A DNA stretch of 15,372 nucleotides from Synechococcales cyanobacterium PMM_0003 (lineage in GTDB: Bacteria; Cyanobacteriota; Cyanobacteriia; Pseudanabaenales; Pseudanabaenaceae). The stretch's first letter is position 1. Each line of letters starts with the position of its first letter. Positions 1 through 5,254 of the stretch are shown piece by piece. The stretch is taken from NCBI GenBank assembly GCA_949128015.1, contig CASBRC010000428.1, positions 1 through 15,372 of the forward strand, written 5' to 3'. Made by a program: the position numbers and the translations under genes. Under the pieces are notes generated by a model that was not told where the DNA came from, searched no databases, and saw nothing but the letters and a program-made list of their open reading frames with translations.

Positions 1-856
1 CAAAAGCCGATCGCCCGTCTAACGTGAAAACACTTCCTGCTATCATTCTCCAATCTCCCAAAATTTCAAAGTCAAATAAATGGTTGACCCCGTTGATCCG
101 CCTTAATTGTTCACGCGCTGCGATTACCATTAAATTTTCGTCATCCGCCCCAACACCCGCGCCCCTATAGGTGATTATTTTACCATTAGAAACGCGGGTA
201 TCTTCAACTCTAATATATTCCGTATCTCCAAATAATACCACCTCATAATCAATATATTGGTAAGTCTCTATACCTAAGATTATCTCAGAATAATTTATAA
301 ATTGTAATGAATTAATAGCGAATAAAGGCGGTCGGGTTTCTAAATCTATAAGAAGTGTAAAAATTAATTCCCTGTTTTCAATCTTGAAAACAGCGCCGAT
401 CCTGTTTGCTAACCCGTTTAAGAAATCAAGGTCTGACTGGTTAGTCTGTGCTATTTGTGAAAATTCTATATCAGGTAAATCAATCGTAAATACCGATAAT
501 TGATAGCGTCCTGCTATTTCTTCAAGTATGTCTATCAATCTATACTCTGAATAGTCTGCATCCCGTTTTAGCTTTAACTGAGGATCGGACAATGGCAACC
601 CGGTAGCGGCGATTGTTCTAATGTTATTTTGTAGGGTAATTCGATCGACTTCAAACAAACCCGCTCTAAGCCTATATATCGAGTCTACACGCCCTATTTC
701 TAACTCGATAGTAGATTTAGGTGCGATCGGGATTAAACCTCTGTCAATGACGCTTAACTCGATATCCGGCGATCCGCCTGTTAGCGGGTCGCTGTAGCTG
801 AGCTTTGTAATATCTGCTATCAATCTTGGATAGTTGAGCCTGAGCAAGCTAGTCAT
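1..856 (-). CDS. Phage late control D / baseplate hub protein (P2 gpD-like), 3' end beyond the window
   Basis: An open minus-strand frame runs from the ATG at 856-854 to the left edge without a stop (285 codons visible). gpD-type proteins form the hub at the tip of contractile tails, between the tube and the spike. The translation starts MTSLLRLNYPRLIADITK and carries features I associate with the family: an early acidic segment (SYSDPLTGGSPDIEL), then SDPQLKLKRDADYSEYRLIDI, an 'iA' helix (EEIAGRYQLSV), and the hallmark SDLDFLNGLANRIGAVFKIE, close to the usual Q..eSDl.fL.rLA...G pattern. Family members are usually about 330-390 aa, so perhaps 50-100 residues are missing. The start lies 7 nt from a copy of the 18-bp palindrome. 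The normal neighbour order (tape measure, gpU, gpX, gpD) is broken by the plus-strand cassette at 1290-3471. Assignment is from pattern recognition, not a database hit. Confidence 0.85.
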   Translation of the reverse strand, partial: MTSLLRLNYPRLIADITKLSYSDPLTGGSPDIELSVIDRGLIPIAPKSTIELEIGRVDSIYRLRAGLFEVDRITLQNNIRTIAATGLPLSDPQLKLKRDADYSEYRLIDILEEIAGRYQLSVFTIDLPDIEFSQIAQTNQSDLDFLNGLANRIGAVFKIENRELIFTLLIDLETRPPLFAINSLQFINYSEIILGIETYQYIDYEVVLFGDTEYIRVEDTRVSNGKIITYRGAGVGADDENLMVIAAREQLRRINGVNHLFDFEILGDWRMIAGSVFTLDGRSAF

Positions 857-863
857 ATTTTTA

Positions 864-881
864 GATCCCACTGTTGGGAAT
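864..881 (-). repeat. Dispersed palindrome, copy 1
   Basis: Minus-strand reading ATTCCCAACAGTGGGATC: arms CCCA/TGGG around a 4-nt ACAG loop. It ends 7 nt before the hub ATG (856). On the plus strand it is followed by TTAACC (884-889), a hexamer also found next to copies 2, 3, 5 and 9. Confidence 0.8.
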
Positions 882-912
882 AATTAACCTTGATTATACA
901 GCGCCCGATCGC

Positions 913-1027
913 CCGTCACAGAGTAGGGATAAAGTCACAGGATATTCTCTGTATTTTATAATATATAGCGTTCTGTGACAGACCCAAACCTATACACTGC
1001 AATGATTTTACCCCAATTTCAAAACAG
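913..1027 (+). promoter_or_regulatory. Operator-promoter repeat, copy 1
   Basis: First of three related blocks. It holds -35 GTCACA (934-939), a 17-bp spacer, and -10 TATAAT (957-962). Palindromic sites of the type CTGT-S-ACAG lie at 913-921 (CCGTCACAG), 932-940 (AAGTCACAG, overlapping the -35) and 973-981 (CTGTGACAG, at the expected transcription start). The centres of the two inner sites are 41 bp apart. A conserved leader follows: ACYCAAACCTATAC, then CCCCAATTTCAAAACAG to 1027. Placement suggests a repressible promoter for the rusA cassette on the plus strand. A minus-strand promoter for the hub gene could also lie here but is not evident. Confidence 0.7.
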
Positions 1028-1053
1028 CTTAAAAAATACTTTTGCTAGACCCC

Positions 1054-1083
1054 TTGACAGTTGCCAGAATGTTATGGCATAGT
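1054..1083 (+). promoter_or_regulatory. Candidate sigma-70 promoter upstream of rusA with an internal inverted repeat
   Basis: TTGACA (1054-1059) is separated by 18 bp from CATAGT (1078-1083), a 4/6 match to the -10 consensus. The spacer and -10 contain the inverted repeat TGCCA-N8-TGGCA (1062-1079), a plausible operator. It lies about 210 bp before the likely rusA start and just after operator-promoter copy 1, so the cassette may have two tandem promoters. The -10 match is imperfect. Confidence 0.45.
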
Positions 1084-1289
1084 AAATACAGACCCAACGG
1101 AATCGCAAGATTGCCAAATAGCAGTGTAAATCGGGATGGAAACAGAGGCTAAGCCTTGCGCTGCTACATTAAAAAAACACAATTGAATGACCAAGCAAAG
1201 ACATAGGGGCAATCGCTTCCTCTCTGAGCTAGAACTTCCCAATCCCCCGCAATCGTGAAAAACACGAATTGCGATCGCTCTCTCAAAAT
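1084..1289. other. Leader region before rusA, no convincing gene
   Basis: No substantial ORF is present. Two tiny overlapping plus-strand frames of 16 and 23 codons follow each other with a TGAATGA overlap near 1186, but neither has a good ribosome binding site. A short hairpin TCGTG-AAAAA-CACGA (1253-1267) and a HIP1 octamer GCGATCGC (1271-1278) precede the rusA start. If transcription starts at either upstream promoter, this would be an unusually long leader. Confidence 0.4.
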
Positions 1290-1787
1290 ATGACAAACTC
1301 ACGCTCGATAGTTTTCGCGCTTAGGGGCAAAGTCATACCCAAACAACGACCACAAATCTCACAGGGTAAAGCATATTACAGTGAAAGTTACTCGAATTGG
1401 CAAAAAACAGCAAAACAAGCTTTAATTGCCGCAATCGGAGTCATGCCTGCAATGATAACCCGACATTTTCCCCTAAGTGGGGTAAAGGTAGAGATCGAAT
1501 TTCACGGTTGCCTGAGAAGAAATTCAGACTTAGATAACTCTGAGGGTTCCTGGTTAGATGCAATGGTACAAGCTGGCATTTTGTCCGGTGACAATATCAC
1601 AAAAGTCAATCAAGTGGGATCAAGATATTTCAACTTGTCACATCCCGTCTCAGTAATAACAATTACCCCAAATTGGCAACCTGTATCGGAGGTCGATCCT
1701 AGACTACTAGCAACTCCAAGCGTAGTAATTGATACTACTACCAAATCAAACCTGGTAAAGCGATCGCCCGCAGCAAAAAAGAGCTAG
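1290..1787 (+). CDS. rusA: RusA-family Holliday junction resolvase
   Basis: RusA enzymes are dimeric, metal-dependent endonucleases that cut four-way DNA junctions during phage recombination and replication. The protein (165 aa from the ATG at 1290) has the N-terminal G-x-x-x-P-K-x-R-P motif (GKVIPKQRP, residues 13-21), a Y..SY..W segment, and the acidic core D80-L-D82-N83, L89-D90-A91, D101-N102. The D82 to D101 spacing (19) equals that of D72 to D91 in E. coli RusA. The position equivalent to the lysine K76 is glycine (G86), which is unusual. A longer frame from a TTG at 1269 is open, but the ATG gives the normal N-terminus. No clear Shine-Dalgarno is seen. It is first in a plus-strand cassette, with the next gene 37 nt on. 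The C-terminal tail (about 130-165) is basic and Ser/Thr-rich. Confidence 0.85.
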   Translation: MTNSRSIVFALRGKVIPKQRPQISQGKAYYSESYSNWQKTAKQALIAAIGVMPAMITRHFPLSGVKVEIEFHGCLRRNSDLDNSEGSWLDAMVQAGILSGDNITKVNQVGSRYFNLSHPVSVITITPNWQPVSEVDPRLLATPSVVIDTTTKSNLVKRSPAAKKS

Positions 1788-1824
1788 AAACAAGCAAATA
1801 AAACAACCTGAGAGGTTTCCCAAA

Positions 1825-2190
1825 ATGGCACATAGTCCTGAGTATTCATATTATATTCGATCGGCACAATGGCATGACAAAGCCTCTCGCTTTAGAAGAA
1901 ACACAGGCGGCCGCTGTGTTTTATTGCCCTGGTTAGCATCTACCGATGCTCATCACTTGACCTACAGGAATTTACAGAATGAGAAATATCTCAGAGATTG
2001 TGTACCTCTTAGTCGAACTGCACACAACTGGGTTCACAAAAGTTTTATCGGTAAATGGCTTTGGAGTGATATCAAGTATCGCAGACCATTCATGAACTTT
2101 TTGATTCGGGTAATGGCGATTGCCGTCACGGTATACGGGGCGATCGTAGGCAAACAAAAGGTCGGCAAACCTAGACACAAACGTGCTTAG
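1825..2190 (+). CDS. HNH-nuclease-like protein with a degenerate zinc site
   Basis: 121 aa, with ATG preceded by GAGAGG (1811-1816). The core resembles phage and cyanobacterial HNH proteins of the pattern C-x-x-C ... HHLTYxN-x-x-NE-x-x-x-DLVPLC-x-x-CH-x-x-xH: here A42-H43-H44-L-T-Y47-R-N49, N52-E53, then V60-P-L-S-R-T-A-H67 and H71. The catalytic-type histidine pair and the Asn/His positions are present, but the cysteines that normally bind structural zinc are replaced (LLPW in place of the first CxxC, PLSRTAH in place of PLCxxCH; C31 and C59 remain). The C-terminal third is basic, with a hydrophobic stretch (FLIRVMAIAVTVYGAIV, about 92-108) that could be a membrane segment. It follows rusA in the same direction. 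It may be a divergent active nuclease or a derived DNA-binding protein. Confidence 0.65.
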   Translation: MAHSPEYSYYIRSAQWHDKASRFRRNTGGRCVLLPWLASTDAHHLTYRNLQNEKYLRDCVPLSRTAHNWVHKSFIGKWLWSDIKYRRPFMNFLIRVMAIAVTVYGAIVGKQKVGKPRHKRA

Positions 2191-2196
2191 CGCTTG

Positions 2197-2214
2197 ATTC
2201 CCAACAATGGGATT
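2197..2214 (+). repeat. Dispersed palindrome, copy 2
   Basis: ATTCCCAACAATGGGATT, identical to copies 7 and 9, followed directly by AACC. It lies 6 nt after the stop of the HNH-like gene. It belongs to a longer block (2182-2224) that is about 84% identical to 3456-3498 at the end of the bro gene. Confidence 0.85.
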
Positions 2215-2326
2215 AACCGTGGATAACTTTGTCTACGGTCAATTACCCGATCGCACTCAACAAATAATCCGCAATCTTTTTAAAGCTTGCGGGTTGTACC
2301 GCAACATAGTACCAGTAACACTTTAG
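2207..2326 (+). CDS. Possible 39-aa small protein overlapping palindrome copy 2
   Basis: An uninterrupted frame starts at the ATG inside the palindrome (2207), with an in-frame GTG at 2219, and ends at TAG 2324-2326, 7 nt before the next gene. The predicted peptide begins MGLTVDNFVYGQLPDRTQQ and continues with a basic, leucine-rich helix-like part. Its composition looks coding, and it fills the gap between two plus-strand genes. Against it: no Shine-Dalgarno, small size, and a terminator-like inverted repeat inside (2269-2292). I do not recognise it. Confidence 0.3.
   Translation: MGLTVDNFVYGQLPDRTQQIIRNLFKACGLYRNIVPVTL
2269..2292 (+). terminator. Weak terminator-like inverted repeat
   Basis: CCGCAA (2269-2274) and TTGCGG (2287-2292) form a 6-bp stem around TCTTTTTAAAGC, followed by only GTTG rather than a T-run. 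It is a degenerate relative of the strong hairpins at 2631 and 3501, with the same order of stem, CTTTT-AAAG loop and stem. It may be inactive or part of the small frame at 2207-2326. Confidence 0.3.
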
Positions 2327-2333
2327 ACACTAA

Positions 2334-2609
2334 ATGACTAAATCAATGTACACGTTAAAAGGCGGACAAATATACAGGAATAATGGTAATTTTCCTGTTA
2401 AAGCGGTCTCGATTAAACTGTTTTATATTGACGGGAAACAAGTAACTTTTGATGTAGTAGAAGCGCCCCGCGCGATCGAGTATGACAGTCGAGTTTTCCT
2501 AGTGGATACAGCTAGCAAAAATTATCGCGAATTTCCGGCTGAGAAATTAGAAGATATTTCGATTTTGGCGATCGCCCGCCGCATTCAAGAATCGGAAACC
2601 GAGTCCTGA
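2334..2609 (+). CDS. Unknown small phage protein
   Basis: 91 aa, not recognised. ATG at 2334 with an alternative at 2346 (MYTLKGGQIYRNNGNF); no clear Shine-Dalgarno precedes either. The sequence looks like a small beta-rich protein (alternating hydrophobics in VKAVSIKLFYIDGKQVTFDVV and RVFLVDTASKNYREF) with an amphipathic C-terminal helix (EKLEDISILAIARRIQESE). It has no signal peptide or membrane segment. It sits between the HNH-like gene and the antirepressor gene, with a strong terminator 21 nt after its stop, so it probably ends the rusA transcription unit. Confidence 0.7.
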   Translation: MTKSMYTLKGGQIYRNNGNFPVKAVSIKLFYIDGKQVTFDVVEAPRAIEYDSRVFLVDTASKNYREFPAEKLEDISILAIARRIQESETES

Positions 2610-2630
2610 TCGTCCGATCGCGCCCAATAA

Positions 2631-2667
2631 AAAACCCGCAAATTCTTTTAAAAGTTTGCGGGTTTTT
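2631..2667 (+). terminator. Rho-independent terminator after the 91-aa gene
   Basis: A perfect 12-bp stem, AAAACCCGCAAA (2631-2642) with TTTGCGGGTTTT (2655-2666), loop TTCTTTTAAAAG, then T. The A-run and T-run on both sides make it potentially bidirectional, so it could also stop stray minus-strand transcription. It differs by one base from the hairpin at 3501-3536. Confidence 0.9.
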
Positions 2668-2677
2668 AGTGATACTA

Positions 2678-2686
2678 TGGTATAAT
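2678..2686 (+). promoter_or_regulatory. Extended -10 promoter of the antirepressor gene
   Basis: TGG-TATAAT, right after the terminator, 32 nt before the bro-type ATG. There is no good -35 at 17 bp. The extended TG motif recurs upstream of other plus-strand genes here (6380, 14432, 14869). The gene thus has its own promoter, insulated from rusA. Confidence 0.6.
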
Positions 2687-2718
2687 ATATTTGAAGGATA
2701 AATCAACCAAGGTAAGTT

Positions 2719-3471
2719 ATGTCTAGTCTAGCAAAATTTGAGTTTGAAGGCAATCAAGTCCGGATCGTTACGATCAACGGCGAACCCTGGTTTGTGGCTA
2801 AAGATGTATGCAAAGCTCTAGGGTTGGCAAACAGTGGGGACGCTTTAAGCCGACTTGATGATGATGAAAAAACTCAATTGTCACACGATAGCATCATCGG
2901 TTTAACCGACAATCCAAACACAGTAAGGCTTTCAGCCGTTACTGAGTCCGGGATGTATGCGCTAGTTTTGTCTAGCCGAAAACCGGAGGCTAAGCCGTTC
3001 CGAAAATGGGTCACTTCAGAAGTTATCCCTAGTATCCGCAAGACCGGGAAATATGAAGTCGAACAGCCGATCGCGCCTACCGACCATCAACTGCCAGCAA
3101 CCTACATAGAAGCCCTAGAAGCGCTGTTAGAGAGTGAGAAAGAGAAAGAACAGCTAAGAGTACAAAACGAATTACAAGCTGCTCAGATTGACGATTTAGA
3201 GGAAGATGTCGAGAAATATTCGAGTCTGGCTGATGAGTCTTTCACTCATTCATCAATAGTCAGGATCGCTAAGTTTAACGGCGTAAACGAGACTGCTTTT
3301 AAATGGCGGGTATTGAAAGCAGCGACCAAAGTTGCAAAGCTAGAAATAAAGCGCGCGCCTTGCCCTCGGTTTGGGGAGAAGTTGCTATACCCGCATCAAG
3401 CTTGGGCGATCGCCTACCCAACGGCAAAATTACTAGAAAATCCTGATAGCGCGATCGTGCTTAGCGATTAA
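2719..3471 (+). CDS. Bro-N domain phage antirepressor-like protein
   Basis: 250 aa. Residues 1-112 form a typical Bro-N (BRO family N-terminal, PF02498-type) domain: FEFEGNQVRIVTINGEPWFVA, D-V-C-K-A-L-G-L, a serine/aspartate turn, TESGMYALVLSSRKPEAKPF and RKWVTSEVIPSIRKTGKY. Such proteins bind DNA and often act as antirepressors or replication-stage regulators. Residues about 130-170 are a charged coiled coil (ALLESEKEKEQLRVQ onward), and the C-terminal 80 residues form a separate domain with KFNGVNETAFKWRVLKAA, reminiscent of the C-terminal DNA-binding domain of some antirepressors. The start is supported by AAGG (2709-2712), 6 nt before the ATG. Its 5' leader is duplicated downstream of the gene (3501-3590). 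The stop codon touches palindrome copy 3. Confidence 0.9.
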   Translation: MSSLAKFEFEGNQVRIVTINGEPWFVAKDVCKALGLANSGDALSRLDDDEKTQLSHDSIIGLTDNPNTVRLSAVTESGMYALVLSSRKPEAKPFRKWVTSEVIPSIRKTGKYEVEQPIAPTDHQLPATYIEALEALLESEKEKEQLRVQNELQAAQIDDLEEDVEKYSSLADESFTHSSIVRIAKFNGVNETAFKWRVLKAATKVAKLEIKRAPCPRFGEKLLYPHQAWAIAYPTAKLLENPDSAIVLSD

Positions 3472-3488
3472 TTCCCAATACTAGGATT
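3471..3488 (+). repeat. Dispersed palindrome, copy 3 (divergent)
   Basis: ATTCCCAATACTAGGATT followed by AACC. It has three changes from copy 2, and one arm is disrupted (TAGG for TGGG), so it no longer pairs fully. It begins at the last base of the bro stop codon. The 15 nt before it (3456-3470) match 2182-2196 at 13 positions. Confidence 0.7.
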
Positions 3489-3500
3489 AACCATGAATGA

Positions 3501-3536
3501 AAAACCCACAAATTCTTTTAAAAGTTTGCGGGTTTT
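3501..3536 (+). terminator. Rho-independent terminator after the antirepressor gene
   Basis: AAAACCCACAAA (3501-3512) pairs with TTTGCGGGTTTT (3525-3536) around TTCTTTTAAAAG, with one A-C mismatch; the 2631 hairpin is otherwise identical. It ends the plus-strand cassette, facing the 3' end of the minus-strand tape measure gene. Confidence 0.8.
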
Positions 3537-3590
3537 AAGTATATTGAAGAAGAAATCAACATAGGTTAGTTATTTCTATTGTAGCACAAT
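3501..3590 (+). repeat. Degraded duplicate of the terminator and bro leader
   Basis: This stretch aligns with 2631-2738: the terminator with one mismatch, then (after a short deletion that removes the -10 box) TTGAAG-AAATCAAC-GGT-AGTTAT against TTGAAG-AAATCAAC-GGT-AGTTAT. It then runs into what were the first codons of bro (3571-3590 against 2719-2738, 16 of 20 identical, with ATG changed to ATT). The antirepressor gene is therefore flanked by direct repeats made of its own leader, as expected after a tandem duplication followed by loss of the second gene. Confidence 0.75.
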
Positions 3591-3610
3591 TACTCGGATC
3601 TGAGTAATTG
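3587..3610. other. Perfect inverted repeat at the 3' side of the tape measure gene
   Basis: CAATTACTC (3587-3595) and GAGTAATTG (3602-3610) form a 9-bp stem with a GGATCT loop, 9 nt beyond the tape measure stop. There is no T-run on either strand, so it could be an RNA-stabilising 3' hairpin or a weak terminator for the minus-strand transcript. Confidence 0.45.
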
Positions 3611-3618
3611 CTTTAAAA

Positions 3619-5235
3619 TCAACCATAGGACGTGCGACCGTACTTTGTTAGTGTTTCCTTTATAAACACCTCAAAGTCGCGCTGACGCTCTCTGAGGGTA
3701 TCTATAATGTCATCTTTGGATGCTGTACCGCTAACATTCACGGTCGGGGAATAGGTAATCGCTTGCTGTTGGCTACCGCCGCCTCCAGAGGAACCAAATA
3801 AATTAGAAGAGCTAGCAGTGGGCATAGACGGCAGTACGCCGATCGCACTCATAAACCCTTCACGCAGCGGTCGGATTGTTGCCACCGCGATCGCGCCCGC
3901 CGCAGCTACTGCTAAAAGCGCTGTTGTAGCGCCGCCACCAAACACAGAGAAAGCTAAACCCGCAGCGGTCACAATGCCAGTTATAGCTGAAAAGAATAGG
4001 ACTGTAGGGGCGATCGCAGCAAGCGCCGCCCCAACGTATACAATGCTTTTTACAACTTTGGGGTTTTCTTTAGCCCAATCCGCTGTTTTCTGAACTAGCG
4101 GGATCATCTTGTCTAACAAAGCGTTAATAGGCGGTAGCAAGGCATCGCCAACAACGATTGCCAGTTTATTCATACTCACGCCCATCCGCGCGACTTCTGA
4201 GGCTGTAGTATTTGTTTGGATGTCAAATTCTCTCTGCAATGATGTTGCTGTTGCCTGTTCATCATTGGCAAGATTTAAAGCGCGTTGTAGCAAGTCTACA
4301 TTAGTAGACATCATCCCTAAATCGTCTGAGTATTCCCGACCACCTATTAAGGCAATAGCGCGCGATCGGGTCGCAGCGTCTAGTGAGTTTATCTTAGTCA
4401 AAAAATCCGTAATAGCTTCAGATCCGCGCGATCTAATATCTTCCTCCATCTCTCTAGCTGAATAACCTACCATTGCGATCCCGCGTTTAAATCTAGCAGA
4501 TCCAACAGTTGCAGCACTCATTGATCCAATTAGAAAATTAATTGCAGTTCCTGCCTTAGCGGGTACAATTCCTAGTGATAAAATAGCACCAGAAAGCGCC
4601 GCGGTTTCTCGATAGGTTAATCCCGCTTGTGCCGCTAAACCAGAAACACGCGGTAACACTTTAGTTATCTCTTTAGCGCTTGCTGCCATATTGTTAGAAA
4701 GTTCGTTTATAGTTCCTCCCAAATTGTTCATCTCATCGACCGAAAGCTTAAAAATATTCCTAATTTTTGCCGCACTTTCCCCCGCTTCATCGGCTGGTAA
4801 ATCAAAGGCAAAAGCCATTTTTCCGACTGTTTCCGTGAACTTTAAAACCTCATCAGAAGCGATTCCGTATTGTGCAGCAGCAGCAGCAAGGGCGGCGATT
4901 TTATTCGGATCAACTACTTTTAAAGTATTAGACAAGTCTAATATTTCCCCTTTCATTGCTGCCAGTTTGTCGGGAGTCAAATCGAGAATTTTATTAATAC
5001 TTGTGATACTTGTCTCGAATTTTGTTGAGGCATCAAACGCCACAGCGCCAAGCGCAATTAACGGGGCGGTTATGTAGGTTTGCGCGCCCCCTACGACCTC
5101 ATTCATTGCCCTTTGAGCTTCACTAATCCGCTTTAATTCATCCGCGCCCGAACTTGCTAATTTTTGTAAACCGGGTGTTACGTTATCGGTTAAATCCGCC
5201 TGTACTCCTAACTTTATTACGCCCATATTAATCAT
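3619..5235 (-). CDS. Tail tape measure protein
   Basis: 538 aa from the ATG at 5235-5233. The frame extends to a TTG at 5244, and a second ATG at 5226 gives MGVIKLGVQADLTDNVTPGL. Tape measure proteins fill the tail tube, set its length and leave first at injection. Evidence: position after the frameshifted chaperone; a long helical N-terminal half matching the phage tail tape measure domain (FETSITSINKILDLTPDKLA, SAAKIRNIFKLSVDEMNNLG, the family-typical GLTYRETAALSGAILSLGI and FLIGSMSAAT); the ALIGGREYSDDL motif; and a hydrophobic C-terminal part with several candidate membrane segments (about residues 398-465), then a glycine-rich linker (SSGGGGSQQ). At about 0.15 nm per residue, 538 aa sets an upper limit near 80 nm of tail, a short to medium myovirus tail. 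Palindrome copy 4 sits between the chaperone stop and this start. Confidence 0.92.
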   Translation of the reverse strand: MINMGVIKLGVQADLTDNVTPGLQKLASSGADELKRISEAQRAMNEVVGGAQTYITAPLIALGAVAFDASTKFETSITSINKILDLTPDKLAAMKGEILDLSNTLKVVDPNKIAALAAAAAQYGIASDEVLKFTETVGKMAFAFDLPADEAGESAAKIRNIFKLSVDEMNNLGGTINELSNNMAASAKEITKVLPRVSGLAAQAGLTYRETAALSGAILSLGIVPAKAGTAINFLIGSMSAATVGSARFKRGIAMVGYSAREMEEDIRSRGSEAITDFLTKINSLDAATRSRAIALIGGREYSDDLGMMSTNVDLLQRALNLANDEQATATSLQREFDIQTNTTASEVARMGVSMNKLAIVVGDALLPPINALLDKMIPLVQKTADWAKENPKVVKSIVYVGAALAAIAPTVLFFSAITGIVTAAGLAFSVFGGGATTALLAVAAAGAIAVATIRPLREGFMSAIGVLPSMPTASSSNLFGSSGGGGSQQQAITYSPTVNVSGTASKDDIIDTLRERQRDFEVFIKETLTKYGRTSYG

Positions 5236-5236
5236 C

Positions 5237-5254
5237 AATCCCAATGTTGGGAAT
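5237..5254 (-). repeat. Dispersed palindrome, copy 4
   Basis: Minus-strand reading ATTCCCAACATTGGGATT. Its first base overlaps the TAA (5256-5254) of the frameshifted chaperone, and it ends 1 nt before the first tape measure ATG. It fills the whole junction between the two genes. Confidence 0.85.

Noticed and set aside
1131..1259. Two tandem tiny frames (16 and 23 codons) in the rusA leader with a TGAATGA overlap
   Set aside because: Too short, without Shine-Dalgarno sequences or recognisable features; chance is the simpler explanation.
3493..3564. 23-codon frame starting at the ATG after palindrome copy 3
   Set aside because: It consists of the terminator hairpin and degraded leader; no ribosome site and no protein-like character.
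3818..5077. Several plus-strand frames of 90-130 codons across the tape measure region
   Set aside because: They are shadows of the minus-strand tape measure gene, with low-complexity Ala/Ser-rich translations and no start signals.
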